Position numbers and translations under genes: made by a program. Shown piece by piece: positions 24,434 to 41,500 of a stretch of DNA of 64,000 nucleotides. Under the pieces are notes generated by a model. The model did no database searches and was not told where the DNA came from. It saw only the letters and a list, made by a program, of their open reading frames with translations. The stretch comes from Endomychus coccineus (Eukaryota > Arthropoda > Insecta > Coleoptera > Endomychidae), in assembly GCA_958510875.1 (NCBI GenBank), contig OY294068.1, forward strand, positions 35,134,297 to 35,198,296, read 5' to 3'. Numbering within the stretch: position 1 is the stretch's first letter; every line of letters starts with the position of its first letter.

Positions 24434-25316
24434 CCGGGATATCAAAAATTATTTTGGTCAAGGGTGATTGTGGAATCTAAAACGTGTGTCTTACTTCACG
24501 TTTGAAATAATTAATTAATTATGTCACTGTCACACTGGCATCATCAATAACCTACAAATTTCATACCTATTTATTTCAGTTGTAAAACAATAATGAACTA
24601 CAAATTATGAAATAACGGTTTTAGTAACAATAAAAACTAAATTAATTGTTGGAAAGTCCCCAGTTTTGTTCGATGCACAAACTTGACGCGCATCATCATG
24701 CTGTGCAAACCGTTTTGCAGCATTTCTGGCGTTATGGTTGCACATTGCTGAACTATTCCTCTTCCATACGTTGACGAACGTCATTGACAACTTCTTCTGT
24801 ACGAACTCTTGGTCTACCAGCACCTTTTTTATGAGTCACACAACCAGTTTCGCGAAACACTTCAACACAATTTGTAAGGCACCCGTAAAAATTGTCCGGT
24901 AATATTGCCACGTTTGGGAAGTGCTCTCGAAAATTGTCCAAACACAAACGTTGACTGTATTGCCAATTTCCGTTAATTAGCGCACCCGTTCGAAAATAGG
25001 CTTCAATCATGAAACTTTTGTGCTGTGTGGTAAGAGGCATGATTCAAAAACTGGATTAGAAAATTTCAGCACAATGACTTAACATATTCAAAAATTTAAA
25101 GTAAGACACACGTTTTACATTCCACAACCACCCTTGACCAAGATAATTTTTAATTTGTAGTTCATTATTGTTTTACAACTGAAATAAATAGGTATGAAAT
25201 TTGTAGGTTATTGATGATGTCAGTGTGACAGTGACATGATTATCTCAAACGTAAAGTAAGACACACGTTTTAGATTCCACAACCACCCTTGACCAAGATA
25301 ATTTTTGATATCCCGG
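24434..25316. mobile_element. Long-TIR mariner-like element
   Basis: Starts CCGGGATATCAAAAATTAT and ends with the complement. TA duplications stand at 24432-24433 and 25317-25318, as in the Tc1/mariner superfamily. The inverted arms extend about 170 bp. The right side holds an extra copy of the terminal 60 bp at about 25095-25150, so the right end is partly duplicated. An HTH-type protein is encoded on the minus strand at 24753-25040. Confidence 0.85.
24753..25040 (-). pseudogene. Transposon HTH domain (DUF4817-like), truncated
   Basis: 95 residues start MPLTTQHKSFMIEAYFRTG. They continue with a cysteine/tryptophan helical part and end in VFRETG, KKGAGRPRVRTEEVV. This is the typical N-terminal helix-turn-helix of insect mariner-like transposon proteins. 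No DDE catalytic part follows inside the element, so the copy is non-autonomous. Confidence 0.7.
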
Positions 25317-25908
25317 TAGTAGGCTATAGATAATATTCTCATACCATTTTGCCTATTCTTTTACAGTTATCACCTCTGTCAATGATATATTCAACTTCTG
25401 TGAATTAGCTGTTATATTTTTGTTACCCTTTCCTAGATGGCACACTCGTAATTTAAAAGAATCAAGTTGAACATAATGAGTCTCACATTATGCTCTCCCA
25501 TATATAGGTAACAATACATTTAACCACAATTTTTCTTTCTTAATAAATGTTATTCAAATAAAACATTTAATTATTATGTAACCCATCGCATATATTTATT
25601 GAACAAGATAAAAAGTAACAAATATGAAAATATATATGCTAATTCCTGTTCTTATGCTCTTCACCCAGTTGTAACTGTCTTGGTCTAAGCTGTCACATCT
25701 TCATACTAGCATCAAGACTGGTTTTTCAGATAAACAAAATTTAATAATTTAAGTAACAAATTTCCTATGACGGCACAAGAGGTTTTCATCCCAAAATATT
25801 AGTCTTAAATTTCAATCAACGCAATTCTTAGCATTAAAAAATTAAATACTTTATAGTCAAATCTTAAATTAATAACTGGAAATGATGAAGTGATATATTA
25901 ATCAAGAG

Positions 25909-31192
<5,284 letters not shown>

Positions 31193-31385
31193 GTTTTTTA
31201 CTGATAAATACAATTTTCTTTATTCAAATAGAAATCACAAATCGATCAACAATAAATAAACAAAATAACCCAACAAACTGAACAAACCCAAACTCATAGA
31301 ACCTTACCTTCTTATTACATTGAACAAGGTTAATACCATAGAATCGAACTATGCTCCAGAAACAATTTAATATTTAGGCTTCAAC

Positions 31386-31583
31386 CATAGAGGTAATATA
31401 TACATATTACCTAGAGGCACGGTCGTATATACAGATCTGGAAACTCGAGGCTGTTTCCTATGTGAGAAGTGAGTCCTCTAAGCGTCATCTGTTGCGTAGT
31501 ACCAAAAGGGTGGCGCATAAGTCGAGGGATGTTCTCTGGCACGTATACGACCGTGTCTAGAGGTAATATATATCACCTCTATG
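31386..31583. mobile_element. P-like mini-element family H, interrupted by family A
   Basis: The ends CATAGAGGTAATATATA and TATATCACCTCTATG are inverted copies. Flanking 8-mers GCTTCAAC (31378-31385) and GATTTAAC (31584-31591) match at 6 of 8. Without the inserted family A module and one target copy it is only about 52 bp. It sits about 200 bp upstream of the Rad51 start codon. Confidence 0.6.
31418..31555 (+). mobile_element. 138-bp family A module (copy 3)
   Basis: The whole element equals the left 138 bp of copy 1 (18011-18148). It starts CACGGTCGTATATACAG and ends ACGTATACGACCGTG. Target duplications CCTAGAGG (31410-31417) and TCTAGAGG (31556-31563) match at 7 of 8. The right end is not the normal family A right end but the scar found inside the left half of copy 4 (53396-53411). 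It lies upstream of the Rad51 start codon and may touch its promoter. Confidence 0.8.
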
Positions 31584-32090
31584 GATTTAACTCGCGGATA
31601 TTGAAGTATTTATGTGGATTATATGATGATCTATTAAAGCATTCGATGGAAGTACATTTATTTGAGATGTTCCGTGGTGCGCAAATGTGGTACCTCCCAC
31701 CTATACATTTTCTATTATACTCCTAGCAGCGGGCGACTTAACTGTTGAAATCAAAGAGTTCTATATATAGAGGAGACAAGTCCTATACCTATAATATAAC
31801 ATTGGTTCTCGTGGGTTATCTGATCTTGTCGCACATCACGAGAAGCGCCATCTATTACGTACGCATGAAAGTAATCTTTGACATGCAGCGTCTGATATAA
31901 ACCAAAGAGTATATAAACTGAAATAAAAACAATATAACATAACGAATAATCTTTTGAGTGTTACTGCTATACTTTTTTATTCTGTGTTTTGTTATTATAT
32001 TATTATTATTTGATTATTTTAATTAATAGTCAAAATGGTGAGTAGTTGTAAATATTGTAAGAAAATAATAATTTAAGCCCAACCTGTTAA

Positions 32091-32181
32091 AGCAACAGAA
32101 AGATGGATGTGCGGAAAGTTGTAGCTGAAGAAAGAAAGCAACTTCAGCTACAACTTTCCGCACATCAATCTTTCTGTTGCT
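32091..32181. repeat. Hairpin-forming palindrome inside family D
   Basis: Arms of about 40 bp, beginning AGCAACAGAAAGATGGATGT and ending in its complement with one mismatch, around a loop of about 11 nt (32131-32141). Confidence 0.85.
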
Positions 32182-32189
32182 GTAAAATG

Positions 32190-32391
32190 TGAATGCACCT
32201 CTCTATATCTCGATTCTGAACATGAACAATTGAATTTGTTAACTACAGCTTCCCAGGCCTTGTTCTTTTCATCAACACTGACACTCTGACACCATCAGTT
32301 TGCTTGCATTCAATAATGTGCTTGTATTTATGCACAAGGCTTAAAAGCAGTTGCTTCTTTATTTCCGAATAATTAGGGGTACGGTTCTTCT
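32190..32391 (-). pseudogene. Myb/SANT-like DNA-binding domain fragment
   Basis: The minus-strand reading gives NRTPNYSEIKKQLLLSLVHK, then YKHIIECKQTDGVRVSV, a one-base frameshift, and DEKNKAWEAVVNKFNCS. Its pattern (aromatic/Leu helix, K-x-x-AW-x-x-x-x-x-x-F) fits the Myb/SANT-like domain found in several insect transposons and zeste-type proteins. It is probably a leftover of the family D coding region. Confidence 0.6.
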
Positions 32392-32493
32392 TAACAAAAT
32401 TTCTCTACGGAAATAAAAGTTTTCAGTAGAATTCACTGCGCTAATTGTGTATTCCACTTGTCTCCTCTATATATAGAACTCTTTGGTTGAAAT

Positions 32494-35400
32494 ATCAATT
32501 TCAATGTTCAATCTGAATTGGGCATCGGCGGTAGTGTCCGAGGAAGTATAGCGTTCGAAAATGCATTTTCTTTCCAGATTTCGAAACTTCTAGTGGCAGG
32601 GTTAGTTTTTTCATATTTTTAATACTACTACGTTAGTAGATTATTTGAGAATGATTGATGTTCCTTTTTTGTACACATTTGATTTGTCTTGTCCTTGAAC
32701 ACATGTATTATCATGATTAAACCATTGTAAATTTACAAACTTCGTTCTTCAACACAGTACGTTTTGTACATAATCATGATTACATTAAAAATGTAAATAA
32801 AAATCTTTAATTGAATTTTGATTTATCTCGTATTGAAACCAATCCATTATTACAAGTACTTCAACTCCAGGAACACTTATTTATACAACTATTTGTTTAC
32901 TAATAGCTTTATTGACTACCTGGAACATTTGATACTTATTTCAGCTAAGAAGTACATGTACTTTCATATTCATTAGAATTAGCATAATGGGCGTCTTATT
33001 ATTGGTTGTAATTTGTAGTTAAACCGTTTCCCAAATTTGACTGTTGAATTTACTTTACAAAAATCTTTGATAATTGGCTGCATTGCAGTTGAAATGTGCT
33101 TTATATAAGTTATAATTTTATCATGACATCTGGTTCGAAAGTAAATACTTGAACTCGTCTCTATTGTTAGTCGTTCATAGACTGTGATGAAATGTATTCG
33201 TATTTTTTGAGAGTTCTGCTAAATAGTGGATTCTTGATATATAAGTTATAACATTGTTGTGTTACAATTTCTATTTCATGTTTCTGTTCGTTTCGGCGAC
33301 ATTGGCGTTTTAAACGAAATTGGTGCCATAAGGACGCTTGGTGTTAATACAATTAGTTCTAAGTAATTATTGTTATTGAAATAATAAGTCTTCTGATGAT
33401 GGTCGTGAGACCGAAACGTACTTAAAGACTAAAATATAAAACATAAGTGTTAATGTGACCTATTTCCCGAGAATTTATATATAATTCATACCTGGGTCAA
33501 GAATCTTTATTATAATTTTAATTGGAAAAAGGATGATAGTGTAAACTAAGTTATAAGAATTAGAAATATGATGTGAGCTTGTAGTCTTAGGTCACAGTTA
33601 GATTGGCATAATAAACAATTATAATCAAAGGTGAAGTGAAGTATAGACTCATGCTCTCAAAGCACCTACTTTGTTAATGTATGATTCGATGAAATTATAT
33701 TACATGTTCTAACAGGTTATATCGTAAATCAACTAAAGACGACATGCAACAAAATGAACGTATTCGAAGTATAGCTTATTCCCCGCTTGGAGATGATATG
33801 TTTTCTTATATGTTCAGTAAATGTTGTTGCAAATAACATACCAACCTAGAATTGCCGCTCAGATATAATACATTGTTCCCCTATTTTTAGCAAAGTTGGA
33901 TATTCTTAAATTAATACCCGAATCTTAAACCTATTCGCTTATTAACATCTGGACAATACGCGTTCCAACCAGTTACTATGCGTAATTTGCTGTTCAAGTA
34001 TATTAACCCTAATATATAAATAATTTAGTTACGACAAAAATAAATCTCAACGCAATAGTGTGATAATGTATAACTAAATTGTGGAGAAACATCTAATGTC
34101 ATTGGGGGCAAAATAACTTGCATTTGGATAAGTCAGAATACTACTGTATCAATATTTATATTTTTTTGTTGCATTTCATTTTAAAATGTTTCAATATACT
34201 GCTAGGGTTGTTACTTTCCCAACATATCTATTCAATAATATCAAGAATTCAAGATCGTAAGAAATAACCTATAAGTGTCGATCTAATTTAGTTATTAATC
34301 AATTTTTTAGAAATAAATTTGAATTCGTAGAATTCCTTTTTCATTAGACCGCACGTCAGCACGTCACAAAAGGATCGATTACAAAACAATAATCGCTGAA
34401 AAACACATAATCAATGAAACATTCGGTTAAAAAAGACGGTTTTATTAAATAATGTGTGAAAATATAAAAAAATCATAATTAATAATTTTGAGTCATTATA
34501 ATAAGTTAGCTGCAAAAATAAATTTTGATATTAGAATTAAACTTACTTAATAGAGATACATCCAATATGAACCCAACTACATCGTAAATTTTTTTAACAA
34601 ATTAATAACATATTTAAATATAACAATTAATACATACATGCACAGAAAAATATGAACGATATACCAGTTGTAAAAAGCACTGGGAATGTAAATTTTATTG
34701 TATATATTCACAATTATTTGGTTATTATTGGTAATAATGTAATATAAATATTATTTATTATAAATTTCCAACTCAGTCTTGTGCATACAAAAATTAAATT
34801 CATCACGATTTAAAATGCTCAACACAAAATGTCATGATAACAGATACAATAGTCGACTTTAAAAACTTCACAGCTTCTATTCATTTTACATCTTCCTTAA
34901 AAGCAATCAAGCGAAAATGTTACGTTATTGAACGAACAATATTCATGGTATTCATCATATAAAAAATTATTCAATAGATAGAGGCATTTCCAAAATTACT
35001 TTGATATTAAATAAATAAAATTATGAAATTAATGATCTAATATTTAAAACAATCTACCGTTCGTAAATATTTCCTCATTTATCCAAATCTCACGAAAATC
35101 ATTCATAAATATAAACTATTTACAGGAAAGTTAGAACTACAGTTCATATAAAATGTAATAGAGAATTCATCGAAATCAAAATATTGCGCCAGTATTGCTT
35201 GAAGTCGATCGCAACATTTTCATAGATCTAAGCACCAAAATAATAAAAAAACATGTAGTCAAACCAATATTCCTAACTGCAACTCCAGGAAGATCTAACA
35301 TAAATATATTCTATAACATCAGTAAAATGTTAGAAAAACGATTTCACAGTATTTACTCATACTAATATCAGTTCTAAATTACATGAAAACAATCGAAACA

Positions 35401-35532
35401 AATAATGTATGTGAAAACTCAAGTGTTTTTATTTTTATCATTAGCTGATTGTAGAAATTCAAAAATATTGGATCACTTAATTAAAGCATTTCTATCAATT
35501 TTGAGAACAGAATGCATTTAAATAGCAAACTT
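32494..35532. other. Region between Rad51 and vulcan
   Basis: AT-rich, no gene seen. It contains dispersed repeat E copy 4 (33225-33480). The right 1 kb, next to the vulcan stop codon, probably includes vulcan 3' untranslated sequence. TTTATT (AATAAA on the minus strand) occurs near 35430, about 100 bp after the stop. Confidence 0.45.
33225..33480 (+). repeat. Dispersed repeat E, copy 4
   Basis: Contains TGGATTCTTGATATATAAG, TTTCTGTTCGTTTCGGCGAC, TGATGGTCGTGAGACCGAAA and ATTTCCCGAGAATTTATAT, shared with 14885-15110 and the foldback at 29401-29825. Confidence 0.7.
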
Positions 35533-38500
35533 TCAGCTAGATTCAGGCACAAATATTTCTATATCTTGTTTTTTGTTCTGAACTTTCATAGCTTTCCTCT
35601 TTTCTTCTATCAATTTTCTCCGTTCGGCCTCTCTTTGTTTCCGTGCTTCCTCAGTAGCAGTATTTACTTTTGAGCGCGGTACCACCTTTTTTACTCTGTT
35701 CCCATTGCAGGCTGGCTTTTTAATTTCTGGCTCTGACTGTAAAGAACAAGAATATTGTGAATGAGTTTTGCTTTTAAGCAGCAACCTATAATTAACTCCA
35801 CTTTGTTGAGGCCTTTCTATATTTGTTTCACAAATAAATAAAATTTAAATATTAAATAAGGAAAGCAGCATTATTCTAAAATTAAAAACTTGGATATGAG
35901 GAGGCCTTCACATAGAAAATGTAGATAACAACCTCTTTTATTCCAGACATTACAGAATATCAGGCCAGAACACACCAAAAAATAATAGCTCATATGAGAT
36001 CCTGATTTACAGATTATCTATTAATATTCGCCGATAACTTACCTCTTTCCAATTATTGCTTTTGAGTTTTCCTATTTCCCTAAATAAAGCATCTACTTGA
36101 TCAACTTGGAGCATAACCATATCCCAGAAACCTTGCAAATCTTCATTAGTTGTTGGGAATGCTTGCCCCTCGACCTGGTAAAAGAACATTGCCTTAGACA
36201 CAATAGATAGGTACATATACAGAGCAGTGCTGGGACGTGGGTGGACAATATAAAGCTTTGTACACCAAATGTAGTTTGTGCAGTGACTGTCACAGGTATG
36301 TTAGAAAAAGACATTAAAAGAGATTAAAGTGAATTGGGTAGCATAAACTTGAAGTATTTATTTATTGCAAGTCCTAGTTGTATGAACAACTTATTTGAAT
36401 GATATAAAAAATGCTTCTCCTTTGGAAGAAAGAATATACAATTCTTGCAAATCGTTATTCGTTCTATGCACAGGAATATATGAATGCCTTTTTGGTTGCT
36501 CCTGTACCAACGTAATCTGTCAACAATAATCACTCCGTCAGTGGTGATCTATATTTATTCGTAGATTAACGATGAGCAAAAAAATGTTAGAAATTAATTG
36601 ATAAATTAGTGAAAAACGAGTGCAGAGATGAAGTGATTACAAGGATATAATAAATAAAACACCGTATGGCGTATGCATTTATTAATTTAACGTCGATATT
36701 AGTACCTTTACCAAAGACTGTTATTTAAAATTTCTTACAGCATATATTATATATAATATATATTATATCTTTCGAGTATATTTGAAAAAATGTTTACCAA
36801 AAAGTGTCGGTACAGACATCGTTCGCCCCACTACTGCATACTACACTTTTGAAACCTGAAACCATAGATAACTCTACTACCGTAGAATGAAATGTCTTAT
36901 GGAAGGGACCAACACTGTCATGGCCGGCGAAAGTATTTTCGCTTCCAAAACACAGGTGGGCGCGTCAAGCGTCCGAAATTAATAGAAATTATAATGCGCA
37001 TGCGATTGTTATTGTTTTTCAATAGTAGCCATGTTTAATTCATTTGTGATTTAGTTTCCATAACGACTTGTTGCTTGCTATCATACACGCTATTTCTACA
37101 ATATTATATATATTATATATATATAGCTAATCATGTACAGGTAAACTATAGGTGAATTGACACTCTTTCAGGTTTTCATGCTGCAAGGTATTGAGGGAAA
37201 ATGGAAACAACCAATTATGTATCAATTTATTAAAGGAGCAGCAAAAACTGAAACCATTAAATGTTCAATTCAAAACATTGTACGATCTTGCAGGGATATT
37301 GGTTTCAATGTGGTGGCCACAATTTGCGATCAAGGTACAAATAATGTCAGTACGATAAACAAATTAGTGAAGGAAACGAAAGAGTATGCAAGAGGAGGGA
37401 AAGAATTATATGACTTCATATTTGAAGTCGATGGACAACAAATTATTCCATTGTATGTTCCACCACATTTACTGAAAGGTGTGTGAAACAACCTCCTAAC
37501 AAATACCGTTCATTACACGCTAAACGGAACTGCAAAAAAAGCTAAATGGCAACTGGATGATGTTAGTGGATACTTGAGAGCAATGCCAAAATTGATTGAG
37601 TTTCATGTAACTCCTGATAAAGTGAAGAAAACGAAGGTATCAATATGTGCTCAAGTTTTGAGTAGAACTGTTGCATCGACTATTAACCTTAAGGCAATTA
37701 ATGGTAAGTTTAATTTGTGTCATATTATATAAAATAAGTGTATATCTAAATCTTCAAATTGCAGAACAACCCATTGTAATTAGTCTCGATATTTAATTGT
37801 ATTTATATGTATATTTTAGGTATTTTTGTTTTAACCCATTGTAATTAGTCCCGATATTTAATTGTATTTATATGTATATTTTATGTATTTTGTTTTAACC
37901 CATTGTTATTAGACACGATATTTAATTGTATTTATATGTATTTTTGTTTTAACCCATTGCCATTAGTCTCAATATTTAATTATATTATTATATTATATAT
38001 AGTCATTTCTATTGTTTTTGATGTTTAATTGTATTTATATGTATATTTTATATATTTCTGTTCTAACTCTGTTGTTGAATAAAAACTATTGGTAAAAACT
38101 ATCGACTTTCATTTCCTACTTAAATTGTAAGAAAACAAAATTTGCATTCATGTGCTGTGTAACTTCGAATTTCCCTCCAAACCATCATTTAGTACGCTTC
38201 CAATCCTCACGCGGCGTTCTTGTCGAGGTTTCGGTACCTAACACGAAACATTTCATTCTACGGCAACGAGGTCTATACCTCGTTGTTCTACGGTAGTAGT
38301 TATCTATGCCTGAAACACAGCCGACAAAGTTGGCTGCGCCTGAAGGCAGTAGTCGGATATTGTGAGAGCATATCCGCTTTAGACGAAGACAACGCATAAT
38401 ACAGACTGTCTCTAGTGGGAGTACATAGTTCGTTAGTATACCTTCTACTACGAAATAAATGCTATTGTACCTTTCATCTTTTCTGACCGAAAAGTAACTA

Positions 38501-41500
38501 TTACAAATCAAACAAAAAATAACTTCGAAATACCTAATGAAAGAACTAAAAATGAATCTTTAAAAAAGAAAACGAAATTTGCAACAATTAAATGCTCAAA
38601 ACGACATCCTTTGTTAGCAAGACAATATCCCAACAGATAAAAAAACTTTGCGGCTTATATTCTAACACTAGCATAATCTCGTATCTAATGCTTTATAATA
38701 TAAATGCTAATGTATATAAATTGGAATTACCGTCAGTTCATATATTAAAGAGAAAAATAGAGCTTACCTGTGTAAGGTTGTTAGTACAAAGTCCTTTGAA
38801 CTGTTGCATTTTCTGTGAGACCAGGAGCCTAGCTTTCCCAGAAGCTGCCCGAAGTATTCCTATGACATCTTCAGATAAATCCGTACTGGTATTCAGTTCA
38901 TTCTCTACACCATCGGCTAACTGCAATAACCTAACTGCTTCGTCTTCCAACACTTTCATGAAGTAGTGGCCGTCCTTCTCTTCTGAAGAAACAGAAAACT
39001 CTTGCACTGTTATTGTGTACATAAGACTCAAAAATTTTGTTGTTAAAAAATCCAATGTTGTTTTTAAAAACCTCGAAAATAAAATGAAATCGGATGTTAC
39101 GAGCATCCCGAATGATTACAATGGCATGTTTGGATGAAAATAATTCCCGAAATAGTCACATTTGTGATAAATATAATAAAATCAAGTGTAAAATTACATT
39201 AGTATTGAATGAATAATGTCACTCATGTCTGAATGACATAGTTGACAGTTAATCTATTGAATGAATAAATAAATACTAATCTCTATAGACTTTATATTAT
39301 TGTTTTGTCAGGGGTAACTTGATAAGTGATTATTATCAATATTTTTTTAGAGATATGAAAAATGCTAGTCCCAATTTAAAATGTAAGTACAAAACTCGAG
39401 TCGTATCTTAAAAAAAAAATCGACAACTAATGTGATCATTGAATATAATTAGGTAAGTACTACTGATTATTGATAATCCCCCCCAAATCTCCAATATGAA
39501 CGAAATAGAGTAAATTTCAATGACATTAGTTCGATGAGTATACTTATGTACGTTAGTTTGCCATGAAAATTAACTAAATTACTAACTTCCCTCACTCTAC
39601 TTTTGTTAATTGAAAATTTCCCTTTCGGGCTCTTCTGCAGGTTAAATGTATAATTGTTAATCTTCATATATTTACTAGACCTCTCCCGCGGAAACAACTA
39701 ACAACCGCAGGAAGAATAATATTTGCAACATATTATTGTACTGATACAAAGCTTATCACTGTGCTATCTATGGATAGCTTTGTCCCAGCTAGTCTCAGTG
39801 GAGTAAGTAACCAGAGCTCTTTGGGGTAGAATGAATAGTATTATATTTGCAGGCTTTAATTGCAAAAAAAAATTCTTGGTTACTTCTTGGCTAATTAAAT
39901 AAATTACACTTCCAAGCAAATAAACATGGAATTTCCTAATAATTAATTTATTGCTCGTTATTGTAGAGTAAGAAGAATTATTGAATATAATCAACAATAA
40001 CAAGGATCACAAGAGCAGAAGGAAAAGAAAAAAACTGCTAAAACAAGCAAAACTTTTCACCGAATGATAAATCTTAAATAAGGAGTTGAGGGTGAGCAAT
40101 CCTGCGGTAGCAAACAATCTACAGTCTATGGACTATGCAAGCACCCCGCGGCACACCAGAAGTCACTTCGTGAACTGTATTATATCAGCCAGAACGGTCT
40201 CCGCTATACAATCAATACAAAAAGGTACTGTATCATACAGTTGTAAATTTAATAATGGTTTTTCTTTAGCTGTGATTAAACCTTTACACAAAAAACTTTG
40301 GAAACTTCAGACCCATAAGCCTATTAACATGCTTCTCAAAAATATTTGAAATTGCAATGGCTCGAAGGAAAGTATCCTTCGAAAACTTCAACATGTTTTC
40401 CGCTCATCAACATGGATATATGAAAAAAAGATCAGTTGAAATAGCTCTGGTTCACTTCAGCAGCTTAGTTCTAGAAGTTTTGGAGACTGGAGACTTGTCA
40501 TGTGGAGTCTTTCTGGACCTATTCAAGGCCTTTGACTGCATTGACCATGATTTGCTATTACATAAACTCTATAAATATGGAGTACAAGGAAAGGGATATG
40601 ACTGGTTAGAGTCATACTTGAAAAAAAGACAACAACTCGTGGAACTCAAGCATGAACATGGTACAGTGGGGTCGGAGGTTTTGGAGACTTCTGTGGAGGT
40701 ACCACAGGGGAGTATGCTTGGCCCCATATTCTTCATTATATTTGTGAATGATATACCGAACACAGTAACTGATAAATCTACCACTAACTTAATAAATTAT
40801 GCAGATGATTCAAAATTTTTTAATATCAGGCTCAGATTTTAAAGATATTATGGAATTAGGCAGTCAAATGCTAGAAAGAACAAAAAATATTTTGAGGAAA
40901 ATAGGCTTGTTCTGAACAACGACAAAACAAATTGTATACTTTTCAAGGTAAATAACAGCGTTGAGACCCCCAACAACATTCATTTCGGTAACAGCAAAGT
41001 AGCCTGCGAATCCACAGTTGAATTTTTAGGAGTACACGTAAACGAAACTATGGACTGGGCAGGACACATAGACAATTTGTGTAAGAGATTGTCATCAATA
41101 ATATATGCACTGAGAGTTCTGAAAAAACATATTGATCATGGTGCACTTATGATGGTTTATTATGGAAGCTTTTACTCAGCCGTCAAGTTTGGAGTATCCA
41201 TTTGGGGTTGCAGCTCGGACTTAAAGAGTTTTTTTATGTCAAAAAAAATCTATTAAACTCATTCTCAACATGAAAATAACAGACACATGCAGAGGGGTCT
41301 TTGGAGCCAATAAATTACTGACAGTACCGGGTTTTTATATTTATGAATGTATACAATTTTTAACTAAACAACCTAAGATTTTCGAAGCTTTTAAAAAAAA
41401 TCACACATACGAAACCAGACATAAAGACAATTTTGATTATCCACTGCACAAAAAAGCACTCTATGAAAAGAACACACTATAAGGCAATGAAATTCTATAA

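Larger units (their letters stand above)
31752..32485. mobile_element. 8-bp-duplicating DNA transposon, family D
   Basis: Inverted ends CAAAGAGTTCTATATATAG (continuing to AGGAGACAAG) and complement; exact 8-bp target duplication GTTGAAAT at 31744-31751 and 32486-32493. Inside are a near-perfect hairpin (32091-32181) and, on the minus strand, a broken Myb/SANT-like domain (32190-32391). Superfamily uncertain (P or hAT, from the 8-bp duplication and CA start). Confidence 0.85.
36863..38308 (+). mobile_element. P-like transposon family C in a vulcan intron
   Basis: Ends CATAGATAACTCTACTACCG and, complementary, CGGTAGTAGTTATCTATG, with the exact 8-bp duplication CCTGAAAC at 36855-36862 and 38309-38316. 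It carries one exon of a P-type transposase (37172-37703) and an AT-rich tandem repeat (37763-38070). The right terminal repeat is interrupted by a 22-bp scar (38264-38285); the left repeat is not. It lies between vulcan exons 3 and 4, antisense to the gene. Confidence 0.9.

Noticed and set aside
31337..31353. CATAG ... CTATG pair upstream of Rad51
   Set aside because: Only 5-bp arms, and flanks GTTAATAC and CTCCAGAA do not match.
37763..38070. Regularly repeated block that might suggest CRISPR
   Set aside because: Eukaryotic context, shrinking unit length, and the spacers are as conserved as the repeats: simple tandem duplication.
38185..38511. 108-codon minus-strand open frame
   Set aside because: It spans the family C right terminal repeat and flanking host sequence, so it crosses a transposon border; chance frame.
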